A stretch of 64,000 nucleotides of DNA from DATHTS01 sp041940425 (GTDB taxonomy: Bacteria; Acidobacteriota; Blastocatellia; Pyrinomonadales; Pyrinomonadaceae). Where the stretch lies: contig JBGTSF010000012.1 of assembly GCA_041940425.1 (NCBI GenBank), forward strand, positions 1 through 64,000, written 5' to 3'. Below the pieces are notes generated by a model that was not told the origin of the DNA, did not search any database, and was given only the letters and a program-made list of their open reading frames with translations. Below, piece after piece: positions 17,298 through 25,141 of this stretch. Every line of letters begins with the position of its first letter. Position 1 is the first letter of the stretch. The position numbers and the translations under genes are program-made.

Positions 17298-18827
17298 TCA
17301 ATTCAAAAATAAATTATCCGAGTTGTTTTGCGCGGGAATTTTCCGGCGCGGTTTTTTTTCTTCCGGCAGTTTGAACGGGGCGACCGAACCGCGCAGTTCG
17401 TCGGAAAGCTCGACCAGCATTTTGACCGAACCGGCGGCGCGCACCGCGCCCGTCTGGACGATCTCCGTTACTTTTGAAATGCTCGCCATCGCTTTGGAAA
17501 TGTCTTCGGACGACTGCGCCTGCTGTTTGGCGGATTCCGAAATTGATCTGATGAGTTCGGCAAGGCGCGTCGAAACCTGTTCGATCTCGATGAGCGCGTT
17601 TCCGGCTTTGTCGGCGAGCGTCGAACCGACGACGACCTCGTGAATAGTTTCTTCCATCGAGGCGACGACATCTTTCGTCTCGCTCTGAATCGTTCGCGTC
17701 AAAGACGAGATTTGCTGTGTCAGACGATTCGAGCGTTCGGCAAGCCGTTCGACTTCTTCGGCGACGACGGCGAAACCGCGACCTTGTTCGCCCGCCGCCG
17801 ATGCCTGGAGTGAAGCATTTAAAGCGAGCAGAGAAGTGCGGTCGGAAAGGTCGTCAATAAGCTGTGTGATCTGCGAAATTTCCTGCGAGCGTTCGCCGAG
17901 TTTTTTGATTCGTTTGGCAGTTTCCTGAACCTGCTTTCTGATCGAATTCATCGCGCCGATATTGTCCTGCACCGCGCGCGCGCCGTAGCGCGAATTGTTC
18001 AAAGAATCGCCCGCGACCTGCGCCGAGAGCGACGCGTTTTCCGAAACTTCCTGAATCCTGAGAGCCATATCGGAAATGGCGGAAGTCATACGCGAAATCT
18101 GCACCGATTGCGCTTCGCTTCCGCGCGCGAGCTGCTCGGTCGTATCGCTGATCTGATTGGCGGACGCGCCGACCTGAAATGTTACGTCTTTAACCTGGCT
18201 GATGAGCGAGCGGAGTTCGTCCGTCATCGAGTTCAAGGCGACGGCAATTGTTCCGGTCATTTCCTCGTCCGCTTCGGCTTCGACCGTCAGATCGCCCGCC
18301 GCGATGAGCGAAACTTCTTTTGACAATCTCAAAATAGAGTCCTGAAGCGCGTCGCGTTTTTCCTGCGTTTCGACCAAAGGGCGAAGCCGCCCGACCATGT
18401 TCTGAAACGATTTTCCGAACGTGTCGGAATCGGAATTTACCTCGATCTCTTCCGACAGATCGCCCGACGCGATGCGGCTAATGATTCGTTCCTTGTTTTT
18501 GAAATAGACGGAAATGTCTCTGAGCGAATCAAAAATTTCCGTGCCGCCGTCGAAATCGTCTTCGAGCATTTCGCCCTGTGCAAGCTGGTGCGCGATGTCG
18601 GTCGCAATTTTTAATTCGCGTTGAAGTTTGAGCGTCGAGATATTGATCGTGATGAGCGCGAAAACGCCGAGCGCGACGCCTAAAATGATCGTCCAAACTC
18701 CGGCGATCTGGTTTTCGATCAAGCCGAAATGCGATGCCGAAACCAAACCCGCGCCGAGAAGGAGAAGAAGCACCGCGAAAAACGAAGCGGCTCTGATCAA
18801 TAAATTCCAAATCGGATTTTCCTGCAT
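17298..18827 (-). CDS. Methyl-accepting chemotaxis-type receptor (PilJ-like), MCP2
   Basis: 509 aa. Two N-terminal membrane helices (about 8-30 and 40-62) with almost no periplasmic loop, so sensing is probably cytoplasmic or membrane-linked. Then HAMP-like helices and the signalling hairpin SLLALNASLQASAAGEQGRGFAVVAEEVERLAE, which contacts CheA/CheW. The tip (AGEQGRGFAVVAEEV) is canonical. Adjacent to MCP1 (23-nt gap) and CheA in the same operon. Confidence 0.9.
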   Translation of the reverse strand: MQENPIWNLLIRAASFFAVLLLLLGAGLVSASHFGLIENQIAGVWTIILGVALGVFALITINISTLKLQRELKIATDIAHQLAQGEMLEDDFDGGTEIFDSLRDISVYFKNKERIISRIASGDLSEEIEVNSDSDTFGKSFQNMVGRLRPLVETQEKRDALQDSILRLSKEVSLIAAGDLTVEAEADEEMTGTIAVALNSMTDELRSLISQVKDVTFQVGASANQISDTTEQLARGSEAQSVQISRMTSAISDMALRIQEVSENASLSAQVAGDSLNNSRYGARAVQDNIGAMNSIRKQVQETAKRIKKLGERSQEISQITQLIDDLSDRTSLLALNASLQASAAGEQGRGFAVVAEEVERLAERSNRLTQQISSLTRTIQSETKDVVASMEETIHEVVVGSTLADKAGNALIEIEQVSTRLAELIRSISESAKQQAQSSEDISKAMASISKVTEIVQTGAVRAAGSVKMLVELSDELRGSVAPFKLPEEKKPRRKIPAQNNSDNLFLN

Positions 18828-18850
18828 TTTTTGTCTTTCTCCAAAGAATT

Positions 18851-20419
18851 TTAAGCGGGGATAGTCTGCTCGGCAGGCTCGGAATATTCAGCCGGTTCGG
18901 AAATAATTTCCGCCGCCTCGATATTCGTTTTGAGCGATCTGAAATCGGCAACCGCCATTTGCAGACTTTCCAGGACTCCGGCTGATTCGGCGAGCTGTGA
19001 TTCGCTCTTTTTCAAAGTTTCGACCGTTTTTTCCGTTTCCGAGATCGAATCAATAAAAGTCTGGAAGGCTTTCTCGGTTTCCGCCGACTGCTCGCTCGAA
19101 TAGCCGACCAATTGAGTTTGCAGATTCAAAAACTGCCCGATATAGCGTTCGAGTTCGCTCAGCGCGTTTCCGGTTTCGATGGCGAATTTCGAGAGATTGG
19201 CGACGCCGCCGACGGTCGCGTCGAGCGAGCTCTCGACCTGCGCGATTTCGGCGAAAACGGTTTTGTTGAGCAGGGAAATCTGTTTGTTGGTGTTGCCCGC
19301 GCGCGCGGCTAACTGCCCGATCTCTTCGGCGATGAGCGCGAAACCGCGTCCCTGCTCGCCGAGTTTGTCCGCTTGAATCGAAGCATTGAGCGCGATCAGA
19401 CCGCACCGCTCGGACAAATCTTCGACCGCCTTGGCGATTTTGCCGATTTCCTGCGAGCGTTCGTTAAGCCGCCCGACACGGCTGACGGCTTCCTGAATCT
19501 GTTTGCGAAGCGCGGCGGCGGCACTGAGATTTTCCTGCGCCGCGACCGTTCCGCGCTGGGCTTTTTCGATCGAATGATCGGCGGTCTGCGCCGAATTTCC
19601 GAGCGTTTCCGCGATCTTCTGCACGCTGTTCGGAATTTGTTTAAGCGCGAGTTTCGCCTGATTCAAATCCTGTAACCGGTTTTCTTTGGCTAAAACCGTA
19701 TTTTGAAGAGTTTTATAAACTTCGATCGCCGCCGTCTGCGCCTGCACGGAATCCGTTCTGATCTGCGATATCAGATTAGTTAAATGTCCGACCAGATATT
19801 GAAACGTCTCGGAAATTTCCTTGACCTCTTCACACTCGGTTTTTATCTCGACATCGAAATTTCCCAGGCGGATCGGCGCGATCTCTTTGGTAATGCATGA
19901 AACGGCTTTTTCCAATTTTTCCAAATCCTGTTTCGCCTGAATCGAATCGGTAACTTTGGCGAGCAGTTTTTGAAACGCGCCGGTCAGACGGTCGGAATTT
20001 TCGAGCGGCGTGAGCGCGACTTCGAGTTCGCCGTTCGCCACTTTATCCATCAGTCCGACGAGATTTTGCAATTGCTGATTACTGCGGTGCAGCGATTGGA
20101 GGATTTCGTCGGTTTCGGTCGAACCCGTCGTGCGCGGAAGCGACGTGGTCGTGCCGCGTTCCAAGCTTTTCGCCAGAAGCGAAACTTTTTCGATCGGACC
20201 GATTAATTCGTTGGAAAGCCACCAGCCGAAGACCATGATCGAAAACGCCATCACCATAAACAAAATAAAAACGGCGTAAAACGTATCGTCAGTTAAGGAC
20301 GCGACGACCAGATAGGCGACCAGCCCGAAACTGCAAATAAAAAAAGCCAGCGCGCTGGTCGCCAGCCATATCTTATTTTTGAGCGAATTGAGCAGTGAAT
20401 TGGCGGTTCGTCGAGCCAT
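18851..20419 (-). CDS. Methyl-accepting chemotaxis-type receptor, MCP1
   Basis: 522 aa. Two adjacent membrane helices near residues 16-37 and 45-66, a HAMP-like linker (ELIGPIEKVSLLAKSLERG), a long coiled coil and a signalling tip LIALNASIQADKLGEQGRGFALIAEEIGQLAARA, less canonical than that of MCP2. The lack of a sizeable periplasmic domain is shared with MCP2. Between CheW (upstream, 183-nt gap with a short tandem repeat) and MCP2. Confidence 0.88.
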   Translation of the reverse strand: MARRTANSLLNSLKNKIWLATSALAFFICSFGLVAYLVVASLTDDTFYAVFILFMVMAFSIMVFGWWLSNELIGPIEKVSLLAKSLERGTTTSLPRTTGSTETDEILQSLHRSNQQLQNLVGLMDKVANGELEVALTPLENSDRLTGAFQKLLAKVTDSIQAKQDLEKLEKAVSCITKEIAPIRLGNFDVEIKTECEEVKEISETFQYLVGHLTNLISQIRTDSVQAQTAAIEVYKTLQNTVLAKENRLQDLNQAKLALKQIPNSVQKIAETLGNSAQTADHSIEKAQRGTVAAQENLSAAAALRKQIQEAVSRVGRLNERSQEIGKIAKAVEDLSERCGLIALNASIQADKLGEQGRGFALIAEEIGQLAARAGNTNKQISLLNKTVFAEIAQVESSLDATVGGVANLSKFAIETGNALSELERYIGQFLNLQTQLVGYSSEQSAETEKAFQTFIDSISETEKTVETLKKSESQLAESAGVLESLQMAVADFRSLKTNIEAAEIISEPAEYSEPAEQTIPA

Positions 20420-20455
20420 AAATTTTTTCGAGAATTACTGAATGTTTTTTTGACA

Positions 20456-20490
20456 AGTGAAAAAGTGGAAAGGTGAAAAAGTGAAAAAGT
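20456..20490. repeat. GTGAAAAA octamer tandem repeat
   Basis: Four units of 8 nt (GTGAAAAA, GTGGAAAG, GTGAAAAA, GTGAAAAA) lie between the MCP1 start and the cheW stop. It is one of several 7-9 nt tandem repeats at gene borders in this window; the rest of 20420-20602 shows nothing recognisable. Confidence 0.7.
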
Positions 20491-20602
20491 TTTTGATTTT
20501 CATAATTCGATTTTTTAATGCCAACCGGCTGATGCTTGAAGAAAACTTAAGCAAAAATTAATACAGACGTTTTCCCTTTTTCCATTTTTCTCCTTTTTCG
20601 CA

Positions 20603-21133
20603 TCAATGTCCGGTTTCGAGGCAAAAGCAAATAAAAGAATAAATTTTGTCAGCGTCAAGCAGATATAAATCTTCCGATTTGTATCTGATCTTGCCGAGCA
20701 GATACGGCGCATCGGTTGATTTGATTGACTGGATGGTTTCGCCCGGAAACGCCGCGATTTCATTCAGTCTGTCAACCGCGAAAGTAATGGCGGCTTCGCC
20801 GTTGACCGAACGCAAAAGGATCAGTTTCGATTTCGGAATTGAAGCGGGAGTTTGATTTTCCCAGAGTTTCGGCAGATCAATGACGGAGATGATTCTGCCG
20901 CGCAGATTGATGATGCCGGAGAGCCATTTGGGAGATTTCGGGAGCGGCGTAACGGGCATCGGCGGAATGACTTCGACGACCTGCCGGGCGGAAACGGCGT
21001 AAAGTTTTTCGTCCAGATAAAAAACGATGTGTTTTTCGCCGACCGACCGTTTTTCGGAAGAAAAAGATTCGGCAAGATTTCGCAAGCCGGAGTCCGCGAG
21101 GCGTTGAATATTTTCCGCAGTTACATCGTTCAT
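20603..21133 (-). CDS. cheW: CheW-like coupling protein
   Basis: About 176 aa from ATG 21133 (MNDVTAENI); a TTG at 21169 in the same frame would overlap the stop of the TPR-REC gene. The CheW fold is recognisable by VFYLDEKLYAVSARQVVEVI, LPKSPKWLSGIINLRGRIISVIDLPKL and ITFAVDRLNEI. It links the MCPs to CheA in the chemosensory array. The N-terminal 35 residues precede the domain and are not conserved. Confidence 0.88.
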   Translation of the reverse strand: MNDVTAENIQRLADSGLRNLAESFSSEKRSVGEKHIVFYLDEKLYAVSARQVVEVIPPMPVTPLPKSPKWLSGIINLRGRIISVIDLPKLWENQTPASIPKSKLILLRSVNGEAAITFAVDRLNEIAAFPGETIQSIKSTDAPYLLGKIRYKSEDLYLLDADKIYSFICFCLETGH

Positions 21134-21165
21134 TTTGGGATTCGTTTTTAATCGAAAATAAACGC

Positions 21166-23583
21166 TCAAACCAGATAGGTATCGAGCATTTTCATCAGCG
21201 TTTCGGGACCGAACGGTTTCGTGATATATCCGGTCGTCCCAGCCATCCGCCCGCGAACTTTGTCGAAAAATCCGTCCTTGCCGGAAATCATCACGACCGG
21301 AACGTCCTTCATTTCTTCGTTGTTGCGGATAAGTTTACAAACCTGGTAGCCGTCCATTCGCGGCATCGTAATATCGAGCAGGATCAGATCCGGCACGACA
21401 TCGTTGAGTTTTTCCATCGCGTCCATCCCGTCAACCGCCGTGATGACCACGTGACCGCATTTTTCGAGTTTGCCGGAGATCAATTTTCTGACGGTCGCGC
21501 TGTCGTCAACGACCATAATCGTCCGGTCTTTCGGCATCGAACTGTGAATGCTTTCCATTTCCTCGATTTCCGCCAGCCGAATCGCCAGCGAATTTGCCTG
21601 CGATTCGACGACGACGTTGTTCGGATCGAGTTTTGAAGCTTTCTGCAAACACTCCAGACCTTTTCGCAAATGTTTGAGATTGATATGACCGATGGCGAGC
21701 ATCACGAGTTCGTCGGATTCCAGACCGCGATGGATGTCTTCGACTTCCATCCGTTCGACGGCTTGGCGGAGAATTTCCTGATCGGCTTCGTTGTAAGCGA
21801 GAATCATCTCCATATCCGAAAGCGTCAGAAGCGAGCGGCACGAGTGACAAACAAACGCCTGCGCTTCGTTGTTTTCACTACAGAACGGGCAGGTCTTCAT
21901 TTCGCCGTGCGGTCGGTCAAAAATTTCCGAATTATTTTCTTCGGCGGACTTCTGTGCTTCGGGCATTTCCGCGTGAAAACCGTTCTCGCTCGTTTCAAAA
22001 GATTCGACGGCTTCCGCCGCTTCGATCTCATAAACGTCCGAAGAATTTTCTTCATTGCCGGCAAAATCTTCGTCCGCAGATTCTTCCGAATCTTCGGCAA
22101 AAACCTCTTCCGGTTCTTCCTGTTCGGAATCGAAAAATTCCTGACCGCTTTCGTCAGCCGTATTTTCCGCAAATTGAACGTCCTCGTTTTCAAAAACGTA
22201 TTCTTCCGCATTTTCTCCGGCGGCAAAATCTTCGCTATCACCGGAGACTTCGGCTTCGAACATTTCCGCCTGCTCGTTTTCCTCCGCTTCGGCGTAATAG
22301 CTGAATTCCTGTGTTTCGGCTTCCGACGAAATCATTTCGCCCTCGAATGAAACGACGGTAGCGTTTTCCGCTTCCGCTTCTTCAGAAACGGTTTCCATTT
22401 CATCAAATTCCTGAACTTCGCCGAAATTTTCTTCCGACGGATTTTCGTCCTTTGTCGGTTCGCCGTGTTCCGTCATACCGGATTGTTCGGCGTTTTCTTC
22501 AATCGAAAAAACCGGTTGTTCTTCGACTTTCGATGTGTTGCCGTCGAGCATCGCGCGAAGTTTTACCCCTGCCTGCGCGGTTTCGTTTTCGGGATTGAAT
22601 TCGAGGATCTTTTCAAAACACGCGATCTTTTCTTCGAACGAATCGGTCAAACGCGATTTCAAGATCCAGGCGTCTTCGTGATGCGGATTTTGATTAAAGA
22701 CTTCCGTCAAAAGCTCATTCGCCTGAACGCGTTCGCCGTCGTTTGCGGCGTCGTTGGCTTTGGCGAAAAATTCGGCGGCGCGTTCGTCTTTCAAATTTCG
22801 AACCGCTTCGATGAGCTTTTCGTTTTCGGGCGCGAATTCGAGCATTTTTTCAAAACACGCCGTTTTTTCTTCGAACGAACCGGCGAGACGCGCCTTTAAA
22901 AACCAGCCTTTTTCGTGCTGCGGGTTGAATTCAAAAAGTTCGTTCAGATATTCTTCCGCTTTCGCGCGGTCGCCCTGAGCGGCGGCTTTTTCGGCTTTTT
23001 CAAAAACCGTCTCCATCATTTTTTCCCTGGTCGAGCGGATCGAATCGCGGGCGGTTTCGTTTTCGGGGTTGATCTCCAAAACGCGGTGCAGGTGAGCGGT
23101 CTTCTCTTCTACCGAATCGGTTACGGAAGCGAGCCACAGCCAAGCCATCTCGTTGCGGTTGTCGTGAACGATCGCCTGCATAAAACACTGGCGGGCAAAC
23201 TGTCTGTTGTCCTGACCGTTGGCTTCGATGCCGCGCTGAACAAAGGTTTTGGCGAGCAGAGATTTCGTCGCTTTCGCCCATTCGATGGCGCGTTCGTTTT
23301 CGGGATTGATGTCGAGAACATTGTTCAGAAAGATCAGCAGTTCCTCCGGGTATTCGCTGATCGAGGCGAGCCACAGCCACGCGCTTTCGCTCTGCGGGTC
23401 GGTTTCGGTAACGCGCAGAAGAAGCTGACGCGCTTCGGCGCGGTCGCCGCGCTGGGCGGCTTTGATACCGGCGCGAAGCATTTTGTTATCTTCTTGCGAA
23501 CCGTTTTCGGAAACGGAATTTTGGGCAAAATCTTCTTCAACGATTGAAATCGCCGAATTATCGGAAGAAAAATCTAATTTCAT
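21166..23583 (-). CDS. TPR - acidic linker - zinc ribbon - receiver protein, first gene of the chemosensory operon
   Basis: 805 aa. Residues about 35-350 hold TPR-like units with the recurring ESAWLWLASIS / DINPENERA pattern (at least four). Residues about 360-560 are extremely rich in Glu and probably disordered. A zinc ribbon (CPFCSENNEAQAFVCHSCRSLL) lies near 580, two more TPR helices near 640-670, and a receiver (IMVVDDSATVRKLI, DITMPRMDGYQV, GYITKPFG) at about 690-805. The receiver keeps all catalytic residues and is the likely output target of the operon's CheA. It may act by protein-protein contact, as in the PilG/FrzZ idea; no DNA-binding domain is seen. Confidence 0.9.
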   Translation of the reverse strand: MKLDFSSDNSAISIVEEDFAQNSVSENGSQEDNKMLRAGIKAAQRGDRAEARQLLLRVTETDPQSESAWLWLASISEYPEELLIFLNNVLDINPENERAIEWAKATKSLLAKTFVQRGIEANGQDNRQFARQCFMQAIVHDNRNEMAWLWLASVTDSVEEKTAHLHRVLEINPENETARDSIRSTREKMMETVFEKAEKAAAQGDRAKAEEYLNELFEFNPQHEKGWFLKARLAGSFEEKTACFEKMLEFAPENEKLIEAVRNLKDERAAEFFAKANDAANDGERVQANELLTEVFNQNPHHEDAWILKSRLTDSFEEKIACFEKILEFNPENETAQAGVKLRAMLDGNTSKVEEQPVFSIEENAEQSGMTEHGEPTKDENPSEENFGEVQEFDEMETVSEEAEAENATVVSFEGEMISSEAETQEFSYYAEAEENEQAEMFEAEVSGDSEDFAAGENAEEYVFENEDVQFAENTADESGQEFFDSEQEEPEEVFAEDSEESADEDFAGNEENSSDVYEIEAAEAVESFETSENGFHAEMPEAQKSAEENNSEIFDRPHGEMKTCPFCSENNEAQAFVCHSCRSLLTLSDMEMILAYNEADQEILRQAVERMEVEDIHRGLESDELVMLAIGHINLKHLRKGLECLQKASKLDPNNVVVESQANSLAIRLAEIEEMESIHSSMPKDRTIMVVDDSATVRKLISGKLEKCGHVVITAVDGMDAMEKLNDVVPDLILLDITMPRMDGYQVCKLIRNNEEMKDVPVVMISGKDGFFDKVRGRMAGTTGYITKPFGPETLMKMLDTYLV

Positions 23584-23968
23584 ATTTTTTACCTTGTTGA
23601 ATGGATTAATTTTTTCGAGAGCGTTCGGCGCAAGGCGGAAACTGCGCCTAAATCTGAACTTAAGAAAACAGCAAAACAGATGCCATTTGGCGAAAAAAGA
23701 GCTAAAATAGTTTCAAGCCGGAAAAACCGAATAAAACAAACACTTACAGCCGGTTCGGGCAGTTTGAAATTTACCTGATTTTATCGAATAAAACGGCAAA
23801 TGTGACAAAATTTGGAATTTTTCGTCTGACAAAAAACGGTAAATTCGGGCTATTTCCGCCAAGTCCGGTTTAGCTTGAAACGGCGGTAAAACTTGGATAA
23901 AACACAATAGACGAGCGAAAGCCGGGACATCCGGCGCAATTGTCAAAGCAAAGATAAAGCCAAAACTT
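23584..23968. other. Divergent intergenic region, 385 bp
   Basis: Between the divergently read chemosensory operon and the flavoprotein gene. No convincing gene, tRNA or strong hairpin is seen; a 77-codon minus-strand frame (23713-23946) has no Shine-Dalgarno sequence and no recognisable features. The region presumably holds the promoters of both neighbours. Confidence 0.5.
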
Positions 23969-24919
23969 TTGAAAATTCAAAATTCAAAATTCAAAATTCA
24001 AAACTCAAATTCTTACGACGCGATAATCATCGGCGGCGGCGCGGCGGGAATGTCGGCGGCAATGTGGTGCGACGATCTCGGTCTTTCAGCTTTAATTTTA
24101 GAAAAAAAGGCTGAACTCGGCGGACAGCTTCTCTGGACTTACAACCCGATCGAGAATCATCTCGGAATAAAAACCAAAAACGGGCGTGAGTTGCGCGACA
24201 GCTTTGTCGGGCAAATTGAAAACCGCAAATTCGACTTGCATCTCAGCGCGGAAATCTCCGAAATTGATCTGGAAAATAAAACGGTTTTTTTTAAGAGCGG
24301 CGAAACCGTTTCGGCAAAATCGCTGATCATCGCCGCCGGAGTCAGCCGCCGGAAACTCGGCATCGAGGGCGAGAAAAAATTTCAAAACCGCGGAATTCTG
24401 CGCTCGGGAAACCGCGACAAAGATTCGGTAAGAAATAAGCGCGTCGTAATCGTCGGCGGCGGCGACGCGGCGATTGAAAACGCCCTGATCTTATCGGAAA
24501 CCGCTTCCGAAATCACGGTCGTTCACCGGCGCGAAGAATTTCGCGCGCGCGCAGAATTTCTCGAACAAGCGCGGGAGAATCCGAAAATTTCATTTTTGAC
24601 CGGGAGGGTTCCGACAAAAATTTCGGGCGGTGAGATGGTCGAAAATATAGAAATAAAAAATATTAAAACCGGCAAGATTTCCGGTGTTCCGACCGATGCC
24701 GTTTTGATAAGAATCGGCGTTGCGCCGAACACCGCGCTCTTTTCAAAAAAACTCGCATTGGACAAAAACGGCTATATAAAAATCAACGCCGAATGCCGGA
24801 CGAATATCGCGGGAGTTTATGCCGCCGGGGATGTCGCCAATCCGGTTGCCCCGACCGTCAGCAGTGCCGTCGGAATGGGCGCGACTGCCGTAAAGTCAAT
24901 TATCACTTGGTTAAGTTGA
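23969..24919 (+). CDS. Thioredoxin-reductase-like NAD(P)/FAD oxidoreductase lacking the redox CxxC
   Basis: 316 aa. FAD motif AIIIGGGAAGMSAAMW, GGQL segment, NAD(P) motif VVIVGGGDAAIENALIL with VVHRREEFRA, and C-terminal GVYAAGDVANP. The stretch that in thioredoxin reductase holds CATC is here RGILRSGNRDKDSV; the only cysteines are in MWCDD and AECRT. It therefore cannot reduce thioredoxin in the usual way and resembles ferredoxin-NADP reductase-like or other TrxR-fold enzymes. The start is TTG 23969; the first 14 residues are encoded by an AAAATTC repeat and no later start is available before the FAD motif. Confidence 0.85.
   Translation: MKIQNSKFKIQNSNSYDAIIIGGGAAGMSAAMWCDDLGLSALILEKKAELGGQLLWTYNPIENHLGIKTKNGRELRDSFVGQIENRKFDLHLSAEISEIDLENKTVFFKSGETVSAKSLIIAAGVSRRKLGIEGEKKFQNRGILRSGNRDKDSVRNKRVVIVGGGDAAIENALILSETASEITVVHRREEFRARAEFLEQARENPKISFLTGRVPTKISGGEMVENIEIKNIKTGKISGVPTDAVLIRIGVAPNTALFSKKLALDKNGYIKINAECRTNIAGVYAAGDVANPVAPTVSSAVGMGATAVKSIITWLS
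23971..24012. repeat. AAAATTC heptamer tandem repeat at the start of a coding region
   Basis: About five to six units of 7 nt (GAAAATTC, then AAAATTC x3, AAAACTC, AAATTCT). Translated in the flavoprotein frame they give a KIQNSKF-type 7-residue pattern. A related but distinct heptamer (AAATTTG) occurs inside hemW. Confidence 0.85.
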
Positions 24920-25033
24920 TGATTTTAGGTATAATTACTTTCATTATTCACCCGAAATTTTGAATTTTTGTTCAATACTTTCAATTTTTCATATTTAATA
25001 ATTTTTACTTTACTTGCTTTTATTCTTTATTTT

Positions 25034-25078
25034 AGGGTGATTTCACCCTGTGTTTACAGCTTGGAACGCAAAATGCGT
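25034..25078. promoter_or_regulatory. Two palindromes upstream of the Oar-like receptor gene
   Basis: AGGGTGA-TT-TCACCCT (25034-25049) is a perfect 7-bp inverted repeat, and ACGCA-AAA-TGCGT (25066-25078) a 5-bp one. Both lie 60-110 nt before the ATG of the receptor gene, in an otherwise AT-rich leader, and could be operator sites. No regulator can be named. A strong AAAGGAGG Shine-Dalgarno sequence precedes the ATG at 25142. Confidence 0.35.
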
Positions 25079-25141
25079 CGAGATTTGTAAACTAAACTCT
25101 TTGGTCATCAAACATAGAACACAACAAGTAAAGGAGGAACT

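Noticed and set aside
21670..22350. 226-codon plus-strand frame opposite the TPR-REC gene
   Set aside because: Phe/Arg-rich shadow of the Glu-rich tract (GAA read backwards is TTC); no features of a real protein.
23713..23946. 77-codon minus-strand frame in the intergenic region
   Set aside because: No SD, no recognisable motif; composition not distinctive enough to support a gene.
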